Shown here: in pieces, positions 18,121 through 27,648 of the stretch | How positions within the stretch are numbered: the first letter of the stretch is position 1 | Layout of the letters: each line of letters opens with the position of its first letter | Source: Treponema sp. | Lineage (GTDB): Bacteria; Spirochaetota; Spirochaetia; Treponematales; Breznakiellaceae | Assembly (NCBI GenBank): GCA_009777995.1 | Contig: WRKT01000010.1 | Location: 1-64,000, forward strand | Direction of reading: 5' to 3' | Length of the DNA stretch: 64,000 nucleotides | Made by a program: the position numbers and the translations under genes | The notes under the pieces: generated by a model | Databases searched by the model: none | What the model was told of the DNA's origin: nothing | Seen by the model: the letters and a program-made list of their open reading frames with translations, nothing else

Positions 18121-18132
18121 ACGGAGGCTTAT

Positions 18133-19215
18133 ATGATTTATAGAGAGTATGGTCAAACAGGGAAAAAAGTATCTCTTTTAGGCTTTGGAGGAATGCGTTT
18201 TGCCAATGTGGACAATCATGATGAATGTGTAAAAACAATGCTTACTGCTGCTGAAGGCGGAGTAAATTATTTTGATACTGCACCGGGATACTTTGAAACA
18301 AAGAGCGAAACGGTATTCGGCAAGGCTTTTACTGAGTTTAAGAAGAAGGGAATCCAATTTTACTCGGCAACAAAAACCTTTAAATCCACTGATAGCGAAA
18401 TAAGAAAGGAAATTGAAGCCCAATTAAAACGTCTAAATTTGCAAACAATAGATTTTTACCATATTTGGTGTATAACAAGCCTCGAAGATTGGAAGGAACG
18501 CAAGGATAATAAGGTTGTAAGTACATTCAGAAAGCTAAAGGATGAGGGTTTAATAAACCATATCTGCATATCGAGCCATCTGATTGATGATGAAATTAAA
18601 GAGCTGCTCATGGAAGACAGTTTTGAGGGTGTATTATTCGGCTTTTCTGCTTATAATTTTAAGACAAGGCAGGCTGCATTTGATGCAATCCTAAAGAATA
18701 AGCTAGGTGCTGTGGTAATGAACCCTCTGGGCGGCGGTGTAATTCCCCAACACCCAGAACGCTTTAAGTTTATAATGCGCGAAGGTGAAAGTGCCGTAGA
18801 TGCCTCCCTGCGCTTCCTCTGGGATCACCCGGAAATAACAAATACCCTTGTCGGATTCCAAACCGAAGCCCAAGTGAAAGAAGCCCTTGCGGCGATGGAA
18901 GGATACAAGCCAAGGTCAGCCTCTGAGCTTGCTGAGGTTAAAAACGGCTCCCTTTCCTCACTTGAAGGAATATGCACCGGCTGTAATTACTGCGAAGGCT
19001 GCCCCCAAGACATTCCGATTCCCCAGTTCATGGATGCATATAACCAAAAGATACTTCTCTCGAAAGAGGGCAATGACCCGATTGGCTCAAGACTAAAATG
19101 GCATTGGGATATAGAGCGCTCTGTGGCAGGTAAATGTAATGCCTGCGGTCAATGCGAAAGGGCATGTACCCAGCACATAGATATAATCATGAGGCTAAAG
19201 GAAATAGCAGGTTAG
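18133..19215 (+). CDS. Aldo/keto reductase fused to a di-cluster 4Fe-4S domain
   Basis: 360 residues. AKR barrel with the catalytic tetrad Asp48, Tyr53, Lys81 and His110, followed by a C-terminal ferredoxin-like part with cysteines 281, 284, 287, 290 and 335, 338, 341, 345, enough for two 4Fe-4S clusters. Such proteins are common in anaerobes and may couple NAD(P)H and iron-sulfur electron flow; the substrate is unknown. GGAGG precedes the ATG. Its stop overlaps the stop of the convergent glycosyltransferase gene by four bases. Confidence 0.9.
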   Translation: MIYREYGQTGKKVSLLGFGGMRFANVDNHDECVKTMLTAAEGGVNYFDTAPGYFETKSETVFGKAFTEFKKKGIQFYSATKTFKSTDSEIRKEIEAQLKRLNLQTIDFYHIWCITSLEDWKERKDNKVVSTFRKLKDEGLINHICISSHLIDDEIKELLMEDSFEGVLFGFSAYNFKTRQAAFDAILKNKLGAVVMNPLGGGVIPQHPERFKFIMREGESAVDASLRFLWDHPEITNTLVGFQTEAQVKEALAAMEGYKPRSASELAEVKNGSLSSLEGICTGCNYCEGCPQDIPIPQFMDAYNQKILLSKEGNDPIGSRLKWHWDIERSVAGKCNACGQCERACTQHIDIIMRLKEIAG

Positions 19216-20171
19216 GACTTTTGTTTCTCGCTCAATTTACTTTCTTTTATAAGGTAAATTGGGCGTCTCTTTACTTCAAGGTAGGTCTTTGCAAGATACT
19301 GCCCAAGAATGCCGGTACAGAATAGCTGTATACCTCCAATGAAAAAGATCGCACACACAATGGTCGCATATCCTGAGCCGGGTGTGCCGTAAAAAAAGGT
19401 TTCTATCACTATATAAATAATAATAATAAGAGAGATAAGGAAAAAGAGTATTCCAAGCACAGATGCAATAATAAGGGGCGCTGTCGAGAAGGAAATTATA
19501 CCTTCAAGAGAATAAATGAAGAGCTTGGAAAATGACCATTTGGTGCTTCCGTGAGCCCTCTCCACATTCTTATAGTGAAGCCATTTAGTGTTGAATCCAA
19601 CCCAGGAGTAAATGCCCTTGGAAAAGCGGTTATACTCAGGCATTGTTAGAATTGCATCAACAACCTGACGGGTCATCATAGAGAAATCCGTTGCACCATT
19701 TACCATTTTAGTCCGTGAGATTTTGTTTATCATGCGGTAAAAGCTGCGTGCAAAGAATGACCGGATAATGGGTTCTCCGGCCCTTGAAGATCTCCTTGCA
19801 GAGACGCAATCATAGCCCTCGTTTGCAATTCCCTCATACATTTGAGCAAGCATTGAAGGGGGATGCTGTAAATCAGCATCGAGGACGGCAATATAGTCAC
19901 CTGCACAGTTTTCAAAGCCGGCAAAAATGCATGACTCCTTCCCGAAATTTCTCGAAAGGGAGATATAGTGCAGGCGATCATCTTTACAGGAGAGCTCTCT
20001 TAGGATTTCCAGGGTCTTATCGGTGGAGCCGTCATTTACCAATAGGAACTCAAAGTCAACTCCGTATTTCTCCTCCATGGATGCGCTGACTGAACAGATT
20101 TCTTTATAAAGAGGTAAAAGAGATTCTTCTTCATTAAAGCAAGGGATAATTAAGGATATAATCGGTTTCAA
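19212..20171 (-). CDS. Family 2 glycosyltransferase, polyprenyl-phosphate sugar type (GtrB/ArnC-like)
   Basis: 319 residues from a TTG start with AGGGGG six bases upstream. GT-A fold: IIPCFNEEESL, VNDGSTD, and the metal-binding DAD at 98-100 (LDADLQHPP). Two C-terminal membrane spans (about 230-262 and 266-295), then a basic tail. This architecture transfers a hexose to undecaprenyl phosphate at the cytoplasmic face; the lipid-linked sugar is then flipped by GtrA-type proteins and used by a periplasmic glycosyltransferase. Both partner types, GtrA and YfhO, are encoded on the opposite strand 0.8-4 kb away. Confidence 0.9.
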   Translation of the reverse strand: MKPIISLIIPCFNEEESLLPLYKEICSVSASMEEKYGVDFEFLLVNDGSTDKTLEILRELSCKDDRLHYISLSRNFGKESCIFAGFENCAGDYIAVLDADLQHPPSMLAQMYEGIANEGYDCVSARRSSRAGEPIIRSFFARSFYRMINKISRTKMVNGATDFSMMTRQVVDAILTMPEYNRFSKGIYSWVGFNTKWLHYKNVERAHGSTKWSFSKLFIYSLEGIISFSTAPLIIASVLGILFFLISLIIIIYIVIETFFYGTPGSGYATIVCAIFFIGGIQLFCTGILGQYLAKTYLEVKRRPIYLIKESKLSEKQKS

Positions 20172-20234
20172 AGATTTCCCCCTATTGTATTATTTATCAT
20201 TTAGGTTCTATATTTTCAAGGTAAGGATGGGCAA

Positions 20235-20915
20235 ATGAAGCAGATACCTGATTTTTCTTCCTATTATGCAAAGGAGTATGAGAATTTTTTATACGGGAAG
20301 GGTTTTATACCCTATTGCATGAAGAAGACCCATATTCTTCTTGAAAGGCAGTTCTCGGAAAAGGATCATTTTGAGAGGGTGCTGGAAGTTGGAAGCGGTA
20401 TGGCATTCCATTTAAAGCATGTCCGCCATAAATTTACACATTATGAACTTACCGACAGCAATGAGGACGTTATCGAAAAACTCGCCTCCATGGAGTTTCC
20501 CCCTAATATTTCAATAAAAAGAATTGATGCAGGCAGCCTGCCCTACCCCGATAATTCCTTCGATAGGTTAATAGCAAACCATGCCCTCGAACATATATCC
20601 TATCCCCATACAGCTCTATCTGAGTGGAGCCGCGTCGTAAAGAAAAACGGTATTATTTCCATCGGATTGCCCTGTGACCCCGGCTTTGCTTGGCGTTTTG
20701 GCAGAAAAGTGTCCTCAAGGAAGAAGGCACAGGCCGGAGGGCTGAAGGAATACGACTTATTCATGGCTTTGGAGCATGTAAACTCAATTTACAATCTTCA
20801 TGCCCTGCTTCAATACTTTTTTGAGAAGAAAAATGAATATTTTTGGCCTTTTCCTTTCAAGTCACTTGATTTTAATCTTTTTTATGTAGCCCATATAACG
20901 AATGACAAAGCATAA
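20235..20915 (+). CDS. Class I SAM-dependent methyltransferase
   Basis: 226 residues. SAM-binding motif I LEVGSGMAFHLKHV (around residue 50), acidic strand YELTDSN, motif II/III region PYPDNSFDRLIANHALEHI of the Methyltransf_11 type. The substrate is probably a small molecule, lipid or sugar. It sits between two glycan-linked genes and could modify a sugar or a lipid carrier; this is inference. AAGGA lies just upstream of the ATG. A weak promoter-like TATATT at 20209-20214 precedes it. Confidence 0.82.
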   Translation: MKQIPDFSSYYAKEYENFLYGKGFIPYCMKKTHILLERQFSEKDHFERVLEVGSGMAFHLKHVRHKFTHYELTDSNEDVIEKLASMEFPPNISIKRIDAGSLPYPDNSFDRLIANHALEHISYPHTALSEWSRVVKKNGIISIGLPCDPGFAWRFGRKVSSRKKAQAGGLKEYDLFMALEHVNSIYNLHALLQYFFEKKNEYFWPFPFKSLDFNLFYVAHITNDKA

Positions 20916-20955
20916 GTCTTGCTAAAACGCCGTTAATATGCAAATCTATACTTGA

Positions 20956-23664
20956 ATGAAGGCAAAAAAGAAGAAAAAGGACTCAAAAAATAAGCGTGAG
21001 AGAATAGAAATACTCAAGGAAGCGTCGGCACAGGCCCATGTACAGACCCATGTCCAAATCCTTGAAGAAAGACCGGACTCCTTTATTTATAGGCATCGTT
21101 ACTTAATACTTTCCTTCTTCCTCCCCGTATTCATTCAGGGAGCCATGTTTGCCCTGCATAGGGTATTCCCCTTCGGAAACAGACAGGCCCTTACCATAGA
21201 CTTTTTCCAGGCCTATTATCCGTACTTAAGCAATTTCTGGCATAAAATCAGGTCAGGGACCCTTGCTCCTTGGTCATGGTCTGTAGCAGGCGGAAGTGAA
21301 TATATTGCTTTTTATGCCTATTATCTTGCAAGCCCTCTTAACTTGCTTACACTACTTACCCCATACTCCGCTCTAAGGGAGATGACTACCTTAATCCTAG
21401 TTTTTAAGATCGGCTTTGCAGGATTATTCATGGCAATGTATCTTCAAAGGAACCACGGATCCATTGGGCTTGCGCTTCCCTTTTTCTCTTCGTTATATGC
21501 ACTGTGTGCATTTACTCTAGGGTTTTACTGGAATATAATTTGGTTTGACAGTTTCGCCCTTCTGCCCCTTGTAATACTTGGTCTTGAGGATTTAATGGAG
21601 AAGGGTAAGTATACCCTCTATGTCATATCACTTGCTCTTGCAGTCTTCGCAAACTTTTATATTGGTTTTTATATCTGTATCTTTGTTGCAATATCATTCG
21701 TGAATAATTGCATAAGGCTAGGCGGAGGAATTAAGAAGCTCTTGCAAAGATTTGGCCTTGTCGCTCTTTTCTCAGGGATTGCCATCGGACTTACTGCCAT
21801 AATTCTAGTCCCGACATTCTTTGCCCTTCAAAAAACCTTTACTGCAGGAAATAGATTCACGGACGAGATGATTGCCATCCATTATTATTTCCAGAATGTA
21901 TTTGGTAATTTCATCGCATTTACGCCGCCAACCACGCTTGAAGGTCTTCCGAATATTTACAGCGGAATGATAAGCCTAATGTTTGCAGGTCTTCTTTACT
22001 TTTCAAAAGAAATTTCTTTTAGAGAGAAGCTAATTTTCACAGGCACCATGATAATAATGATCTTAAGTGCCAATTTGAATGTACTGCACTATGCATGGAA
22101 CGGCTTTCGCTATACAAACCAGATACCCTTCCGTTTTTCATTTCTTATTTCCTTTACTCTTATTGCAGGAGCCTTTAGAGCATATACTGTTACAAAAAAA
22201 TTCGATAAGACAACACTCTTAATAATGGGAATAAGTGCAGGAATATTCTTACTTTCTGCTATTTTTGGCACCCAGCAGGGGAGTTATATATTTGCAAGTG
22301 TAGTCCTTAGTGCAGCATATCTCCTTATTCTATATTTTACTAATATCTTTAAAACAGGAAAAATGCCCTTAGCATTAAATATTATCTTTCTACTTATAAT
22401 AACCGCAGAGCTTTCAGGCAGTTCTTATATAGGCATTCAGACTGCTCATACAAGTATCAGGAACGAATACCCCGATCGTCACAGGGACATCCAAACTCTT
22501 CTTGCAATGAGAGAGAGACCCGGTGCTAACTTTTACAGAACAGAGTTTGCAGAAAGATTTACCATGAATGACCCCTCTCTTTATAGATTTGACGGATTAT
22601 CTTTTTTCTCTTCTACGATAAATGTAAGCACGACAAGATTCATGGTCGGACTCGGATTACCAAGCTCTGAAGGGAATAATAGAATTCTTTATATGGAAAG
22701 CAGTCCCTTAACAAATGCCTTTCTGAATTTGCGCTATCTTATAAGCAGGGATGGCAATGCCGCCGATACTGAAATTTACTGGGAGACCATAGGCAGGGAA
22801 GGTGACTCCCTTCTTCTTGAAAATACTCATTATCTGCCGCTTGGATTTATGGTTAATGAGGATTTAGCTTCCTATATTCCTTTAACAAACCCCTTCCTTT
22901 CAAAAAACGATCTCTTTAGACGTGCTACAGGTATTTCTGAAAGTCTCTTTAGCGTGAGTACTTTGGACAGTTTTATTTATGTGTTAAGAGAAGACAGTGA
23001 AGGTAACTTCCCTCTCTTTCTTGAATGGAGTTATGAGATGAGCGAAAGAGGAGCTCTTTACACTTATTTCTCGAGGCAAAATACAGATACGGTGGAAATT
23101 TCAGTTGATACTAATTTAATACGCAGTGCCGATATAAGGATTCCATATACAATAGCTCTTGGTAATTTTGAAGGCGGCGAAGTGATAACACTTCTTGCTT
23201 CCCATGGTGTTCCAATCGATGTAGGTGCATCAATGGAACTTCCTGAAGTAATTGAGAGGGTGAGTGAAATGTCCGACCCCGATATTCAAATAGCACATTT
23301 TAATCATGAAGTATTCAGGCAAGGTTTCAATATTTTAGCTCGTGAACCCTTAGTACTTACAGAATTTTCTTCTACCAGAGTTGCAGGAAATATTACAAGC
23401 AGAGAAGGCGGCCTGCTTTATACTTCAATACCAACAGACGGTAATTGGCGTGCATTTGTAAACGGAAGGGAGAGTGAAATTATCACGATTGGAGGCGCTA
23501 TGGCCGGCCTTCGCCTGGAACCCGGATCACATCATATTGAGTTTAGGTATCATAATAACTTGCTCACCCTTGGTTCTCTTATAAGTCTTGCCTCCCTTGT
23601 AATTTTCGTTTTGCTTATTTTACTTGATAGATATAGGCGTAGGAGATTAATACGCTTAAATTAA
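20956..23664 (+). CDS. YfhO-family polytopic membrane glycosyltransferase
   Basis: 902 residues. Basic N-terminus, about twelve membrane spans over residues 48-480, a large extracytoplasmic region (about 490-865) and a final span (about 872-893) with an RYRRRR tail. The early loop with DFFQAYYPYL and WSWSVAGGSEY, and the late GWRAFVNG-type segment, match YfhO, a GT-C type enzyme that decorates surface polymers such as lipoteichoic acid with sugars from a polyprenyl carrier. Here the target is unknown: spirochaetes lack teichoic acid, so a glycolipid or surface polysaccharide is likelier. No Shine-Dalgarno is visible; TATACT lies three bases before the ATG. The end overlaps gtrA. Confidence 0.88.
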   Translation: MKAKKKKKDSKNKRERIEILKEASAQAHVQTHVQILEERPDSFIYRHRYLILSFFLPVFIQGAMFALHRVFPFGNRQALTIDFFQAYYPYLSNFWHKIRSGTLAPWSWSVAGGSEYIAFYAYYLASPLNLLTLLTPYSALREMTTLILVFKIGFAGLFMAMYLQRNHGSIGLALPFFSSLYALCAFTLGFYWNIIWFDSFALLPLVILGLEDLMEKGKYTLYVISLALAVFANFYIGFYICIFVAISFVNNCIRLGGGIKKLLQRFGLVALFSGIAIGLTAIILVPTFFALQKTFTAGNRFTDEMIAIHYYFQNVFGNFIAFTPPTTLEGLPNIYSGMISLMFAGLLYFSKEISFREKLIFTGTMIIMILSANLNVLHYAWNGFRYTNQIPFRFSFLISFTLIAGAFRAYTVTKKFDKTTLLIMGISAGIFLLSAIFGTQQGSYIFASVVLSAAYLLILYFTNIFKTGKMPLALNIIFLLIITAELSGSSYIGIQTAHTSIRNEYPDRHRDIQTLLAMRERPGANFYRTEFAERFTMNDPSLYRFDGLSFFSSTINVSTTRFMVGLGLPSSEGNNRILYMESSPLTNAFLNLRYLISRDGNAADTEIYWETIGREGDSLLLENTHYLPLGFMVNEDLASYIPLTNPFLSKNDLFRRATGISESLFSVSTLDSFIYVLREDSEGNFPLFLEWSYEMSERGALYTYFSRQNTDTVEISVDTNLIRSADIRIPYTIALGNFEGGEVITLLASHGVPIDVGASMELPEVIERVSEMSDPDIQIAHFNHEVFRQGFNILAREPLVLTEFSSTRVAGNITSREGGLLYTSIPTDGNWRAFVNGRESEIITIGGAMAGLRLEPGSHHIEFRYHNNLLTLGSLISLASLVIFVLLILLDRYRRRRLIRLN

Positions 23665-24092
23665 TAATAGATTTATACAAAAAATTCAGAGAGCCTATAA
23701 CTTATGTCATTGTCGGCACAGCTACCACTTTTACAAATTGGTTATTATACATCCTTTTAATATATTTCGCTTCTTTTTCCATACCTATTGGAAACAGTAT
23801 TGCCTGGTTTATTTCAGTAGCCTTTGCTTTTTTTGCAAATAAACTCTGGGTTTTTAGAAGCACCGATTGGCATCTCCCCATTGTTCTGCGCGAAAGTTTT
23901 TCATTTCTTGGGGCAAGGATCTTATCGGGTATTTTTGACATGGTAGGGGTACCTCTTCTTTTTCATCTTGGAATTAATAGGCCCCTCTTTGGAATTGAAG
24001 GTTTTATGGCAAAGATATCTATTAGTATTATAGTCCTTGTTTCAAATTATTTTTTTTCCAAGGTATTTATTTTTTCCAAAAAGAACAAATAA
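23646..24092 (+). CDS. GtrA-like polyprenyl-linked sugar flippase without a canonical start codon
   Basis: The frame is open from a stop at 23640-23642 to TAA at 24090-24092 and encodes a GtrA protein: KFREPITYVIVGTATTFTNW, four membrane spans, FFANKLWVFRS, and NYFFSKVFIF at the end. Between the stop and the conserved KFREP there is no ATG, GTG or TTG; the codons are GAG ATT AAT ACG CTT AAA TTA ATA ATA GAT. AGGAG at 23641-23645 is best spaced for ACG (23652), while ATT (23646) would give MNTLKLIIDLYKK, a normal-looking N-terminus. The 148-codon length is typical. It overlaps the yfhO end by 19 bases, so reinitiation after yfhO is possible. GtrA proteins are thought to flip lipid-linked hexose across the inner membrane. 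Confidence 0.82.
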   Translation: MNTLKLIIDLYKKFREPITYVIVGTATTFTNWLLYILLIYFASFSIPIGNSIAWFISVAFAFFANKLWVFRSTDWHLPIVLRESFSFLGARILSGIFDMVGVPLLFHLGINRPLFGIEGFMAKISISIIVLVSNYFFSKVFIFSKKNK

Positions 24093-24095
24093 AAC

Positions 24096-25259
24096 TTACC
24101 TTGAGTAAAAAGCGGCAACATCGGCATACATTGCAGCACTATATACAAGGCAGCCCTCGTCCATGTCAAAGAGACAGTTATGCAGGGGAATACGGGGTTT
24201 CCCGGGGCTCCCGCAGCCTATTCTTGCATAAGCACCGGGAATGAGCTCAAGGAAGTCTGCAAAATCATCTCCTCCAAGTGAAATGGGATGATCCCGAATA
24301 ATATTTTCTTCCCCGGCTATTTCTCGCGCAACTTCAATAATTTCATCACATACAATAGGGTCATTTATTAAAACAGGAGTATCATCATACCATAGGACAT
24401 CGGAAGAGGCACCTGAAGAGGCTGCAATACAGGAACATAACTCATTTATACGGCTCTTTAATTGGTCTCGCAATTCCGGCTTATATGTCCTAATCGTCCC
24501 CTCCATTACTGCCTGCTCAGCAATTATATTATAAGCCGTTCCTGCGTTAAACTTTCCCACCCCCACGATTACTGTATCAAGGGGAGATACCCTGCGTGAG
24601 ACAAGTCCCTGAAGTGCGTTTACGATTTGACAGCCGGCATAAAGTGCATCGACACCTTTCTGCGGGGCAGATACATGGGCGCTTTTTCCTTTAACTGTTA
24701 TCAAAAAATTATCCGTAGAAGCGCTCCTTGGCCCCTTACTAAGCTCTATCTTTCCGACATCGAGCTCTGAGCTTAAGTGCAGGGCAAAAACCCTGTCGAC
24801 TCCTTCAAGAATACCTGCCTTTATAAACTTCCTTGCCCCTGAACCAAACTCCTCTGCCTGCTGGAAAACCAAGCGTACTTCCCCGCGCAATTTATCTTTA
24901 TTCGAGTTCAAAACCTTTGCAGCCCCAAGAAGGGCAGCAGTATGACCATCGTGTCCGCAGGCATGCATTACACCTTCATTTACAGAGCGGTAAGGGACAT
25001 CATTTTCCTGCTGCATCGGGAGGGCATCTGTATCGGCCCTAAGTAAAATAGTCTTACCTTCCTTCTCCCCTCTCAAAATCCCAAGAACTCCGGTCTCCCC
25101 CACCCTCTTAAACTCAATACCCATACCGCCTAACTCTTCTTCGATTTTTTTAGCTGTGTTAAACTCGTTTAAGCTTATCTCAGGGTATCTGTGGAAGTGA
25201 CGGCGAAGCTCAATAATATATTTTTCTTCTGCCTTTACCGCATTAAAAAAGGAACTCAA
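24096..25259 (-). CDS. M20-family amidohydrolase/peptidase (IAA-amino acid hydrolase type)
   Basis: 387 residues from a TTG at 25259, which has AAGGAG six bases upstream; the longer open frame runs into lon and is not family-like. M20D pattern: LRADTDALPMQ, HACGHDGHTAALLGAA (metal ligands around 101-104), QQAEEFGSG, HVSAPQKGVDALYAG dimerisation domain, and GGDDFADFLELIPGAY. These enzymes remove an acyl group from N-acyl amino acids or cleave related amides with two metal ions. It lies ten bases after lon and converges on gtrA with only three bases between stops. Confidence 0.9.
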   Translation of the reverse strand: MSSFFNAVKAEEKYIIELRRHFHRYPEISLNEFNTAKKIEEELGGMGIEFKRVGETGVLGILRGEKEGKTILLRADTDALPMQQENDVPYRSVNEGVMHACGHDGHTAALLGAAKVLNSNKDKLRGEVRLVFQQAEEFGSGARKFIKAGILEGVDRVFALHLSSELDVGKIELSKGPRSASTDNFLITVKGKSAHVSAPQKGVDALYAGCQIVNALQGLVSRRVSPLDTVIVGVGKFNAGTAYNIIAEQAVMEGTIRTYKPELRDQLKSRINELCSCIAASSGASSDVLWYDDTPVLINDPIVCDEIIEVAREIAGEENIIRDHPISLGGDDFADFLELIPGAYARIGCGSPGKPRIPLHNCLFDMDEGCLVYSAAMYADVAAFYSR

Positions 25260-25269
25260 TTTTATCTCC

Positions 25270-27639
25270 TTAGGGCAATGTAAGTGCAAGGACTTCTTCA
25301 AAACGATCAACCGGATGGAACTTAAGTCCCTTTTTAACATTATCAGGGATCTCATCCAAATCTCTCAGATTCTGCCTCGGTATAATTATATGCTTTGCCT
25401 TATTCCTCTGTGCTGCAATTGTCTTCTCTTTTAGACCACCGATTGGCAGTACCTGCCCCGTTAAACTCAGCTCTCCTGTCATCACCATATGATCTGTTAC
25501 TTTTCTATTTAGTATTAGCGATAATAGAGCCGTAGCCATTGTAATGCCTGCAGAAGGGCCGTCCTTTGGTGTTGCACCTTCAGGGATATGGAGGTGGATA
25601 TGATTTTTTTCAAACCAGGAAGGATCAACCCCATATGTCTCTGTCCCTATTTTCTGGGCAAGGGTTTTTGCGATTGCAGCACTTTCCTTCATTGTTTCAC
25701 CCATCTTCCCTGTCAGGGTTAGGCCGTCCTTACCCGGCACAGATGTTGCTTCGATAACAAGGGTATCTCCGCCAAGGCTGGTCCATGCAATGCCCACAGA
25801 CATCCCGGGGCGATCTGCACGCTTTACATCACCTTCAGGGAATATGGGTTTACCAAGATGCTCTTCAATCAATGTTTTATCAATTTGGAAATTCATTTGG
25901 ATTTTTTTATCTTTTACCTGTTCCTGCTCTTCCGCATCCACAATCTGCTTTGCGAGCTTTCTGTGAATTTTATCAAGATTCTTTTCAAGGTTTCTGACTC
26001 CCGCTTCCCTTGCATAGCCGTTTGCAATATAGAGCAGGGACTCGCGGGAATACTTAACCTTCTGTTTTTTAAGCCCGTTTTTCTCCAAGCTCTTTGGAAC
26101 AAGATAGCGTTTTGCAATTTCAAGTTTTTCTGTGTCTATATAACCGGGGAGTTGAATAATCTCCATCCTGTCAATTAATGGATTCGGTATTGTATCAAGG
26201 GTATTTGCAGTGACAATAAAGAATACATTCGATACATCAAAGGGTATGTCAAGATAATGATCCCTAAAGTTAGTATTCTGCTCAGGGTCAAGAACTTCCA
26301 AAAGGGCACTTGCAGGATCACCTTGAAAGCTCTGTCCCATCTTATCAATCTCGTCGATCATAAAAACAGGATCTTTAGTTTTTACTATTTTTAAACCCTG
26401 AATGATCTTCCCCGGCAATGCACCTATATAAGTCCTGCGATGGCCTTTGATTTCTGCCTCGTCCCTCATGCCGCCGACTGAAAAACGAAAGAAGGCCTTG
26501 CCCAGGGAGCGTGCTATAGAACGCCCGACAGAGGTTTTTCCGACACCCGGAGGACCGACCAGACAGACAATCGACCCCTTTGTATCTCTGCGTAGTTTCC
26601 TTACTGCAAGATACTCAACAATACGGCTCTTAACATCCTTTAAGCCATAATGATCGGTTTCAAGGATATCTTGAGCTTTTTTAAGCTCGAGGTTTTCAGG
26701 CGCAGGATCACCCCAGGGGAGGCTTGAAATTACATCAAGGTAATTTCGACTAACGATAAACTCGGCCGAGTTTGGATCCATAAGGCTGAACTTTTCAAGC
26801 TCCTGATCTACTGTCTCCTTTATCTCGCCTTCAAACTTAAAGGCATCGAGCTTTTCCTTAAAGCGCTGGTACTCTGAGCTTTTCGCGTCAGTTGTCATAC
26901 CAAGCTCATTCTTAATTGCCTTTAACTCTTCTTTAAGGAAATAGTCCCTTTGGGATTTCTCTATTTTTTCGTTAATTTCTTTTTGAATCTTTTTTTGAAT
27001 TTTTAAAAGTTCCTGCTCCTTTCTTATAAAAACAAGAACCTGTTCCATCCTCTTTCTTACATTAATTATTTCAAGGATCTTCTGCTGCTCGTTCTTGTCA
27101 ATATTAAGAATACTTGCGATAAAGTCAGCAATTTTCCCGGGATGGTCTATATTGATCATGTTTAGGCGCATCTCTTCGGAGAACAGGGGATTGTTTTCAG
27201 AAATCTGCTTCATTTCGCTTACCAATGCCCTTGTAAGCGCCTTTACTTCATCGGTATTATCCTCTTCATCTTCAAGATACTCGATTGCCGCAATTATCGG
27301 GTCACTCGGATGCAGGGTTTTCTTTACTTTAAATCGTTTTAAAGTGGATATAAAGATATTCATACCGCCGTCCGGCAAGTTAATTTTTTTTACGATTTTT
27401 GCGGCTGTTCCCACTTTATAAAGATCCGTAATTGAAGGGGTTTCTGTTTCATTCTGCAACATTATAAGGCCGATTAGGGCATCTCCGCTTACAGCCTGGT
27501 CTATCACCTTTATATCTACAGGGTTCCCAATCATTATCGGGGTAAAAATGCCGGGGAATATTGGCCTTCCCATAAGTGCCACTAAGGGTAGCTTATTGGG
27601 AAGAATCTGATCTATGGGTACTACACTTTGTTCTGCCAT
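25270..27639 (-). CDS. lon: ATP-dependent protease Lon
   Basis: 789 residues, full length. N-terminal LON substrate domain (1-200), coiled helical part (200-300), AAA+ module with Walker A GPPGVGKT at 362-369 and Walker B VFMIDEIDK, and a Ser-Lys protease domain with Ser696 in PKDGPSAG and Lys739 in GGLKEKT. Degrades damaged and regulatory proteins in the cytoplasm. The ATG at 27639 is only nine bases from the divergent methyltransferase start, and no Shine-Dalgarno is seen, so its promoter must lie inside the neighbour or the transcript has almost no leader. Confidence 0.96.
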   Translation of the reverse strand: MAEQSVVPIDQILPNKLPLVALMGRPIFPGIFTPIMIGNPVDIKVIDQAVSGDALIGLIMLQNETETPSITDLYKVGTAAKIVKKINLPDGGMNIFISTLKRFKVKKTLHPSDPIIAAIEYLEDEEDNTDEVKALTRALVSEMKQISENNPLFSEEMRLNMINIDHPGKIADFIASILNIDKNEQQKILEIINVRKRMEQVLVFIRKEQELLKIQKKIQKEINEKIEKSQRDYFLKEELKAIKNELGMTTDAKSSEYQRFKEKLDAFKFEGEIKETVDQELEKFSLMDPNSAEFIVSRNYLDVISSLPWGDPAPENLELKKAQDILETDHYGLKDVKSRIVEYLAVRKLRRDTKGSIVCLVGPPGVGKTSVGRSIARSLGKAFFRFSVGGMRDEAEIKGHRRTYIGALPGKIIQGLKIVKTKDPVFMIDEIDKMGQSFQGDPASALLEVLDPEQNTNFRDHYLDIPFDVSNVFFIVTANTLDTIPNPLIDRMEIIQLPGYIDTEKLEIAKRYLVPKSLEKNGLKKQKVKYSRESLLYIANGYAREAGVRNLEKNLDKIHRKLAKQIVDAEEQEQVKDKKIQMNFQIDKTLIEEHLGKPIFPEGDVKRADRPGMSVGIAWTSLGGDTLVIEATSVPGKDGLTLTGKMGETMKESAAIAKTLAQKIGTETYGVDPSWFEKNHIHLHIPEGATPKDGPSAGITMATALLSLILNRKVTDHMVMTGELSLTGQVLPIGGLKEKTIAAQRNKAKHIIIPRQNLRDLDEIPDNVKKGLKFHPVDRFEEVLALTLP

Positions 27640-27648
27640 TATAATACT

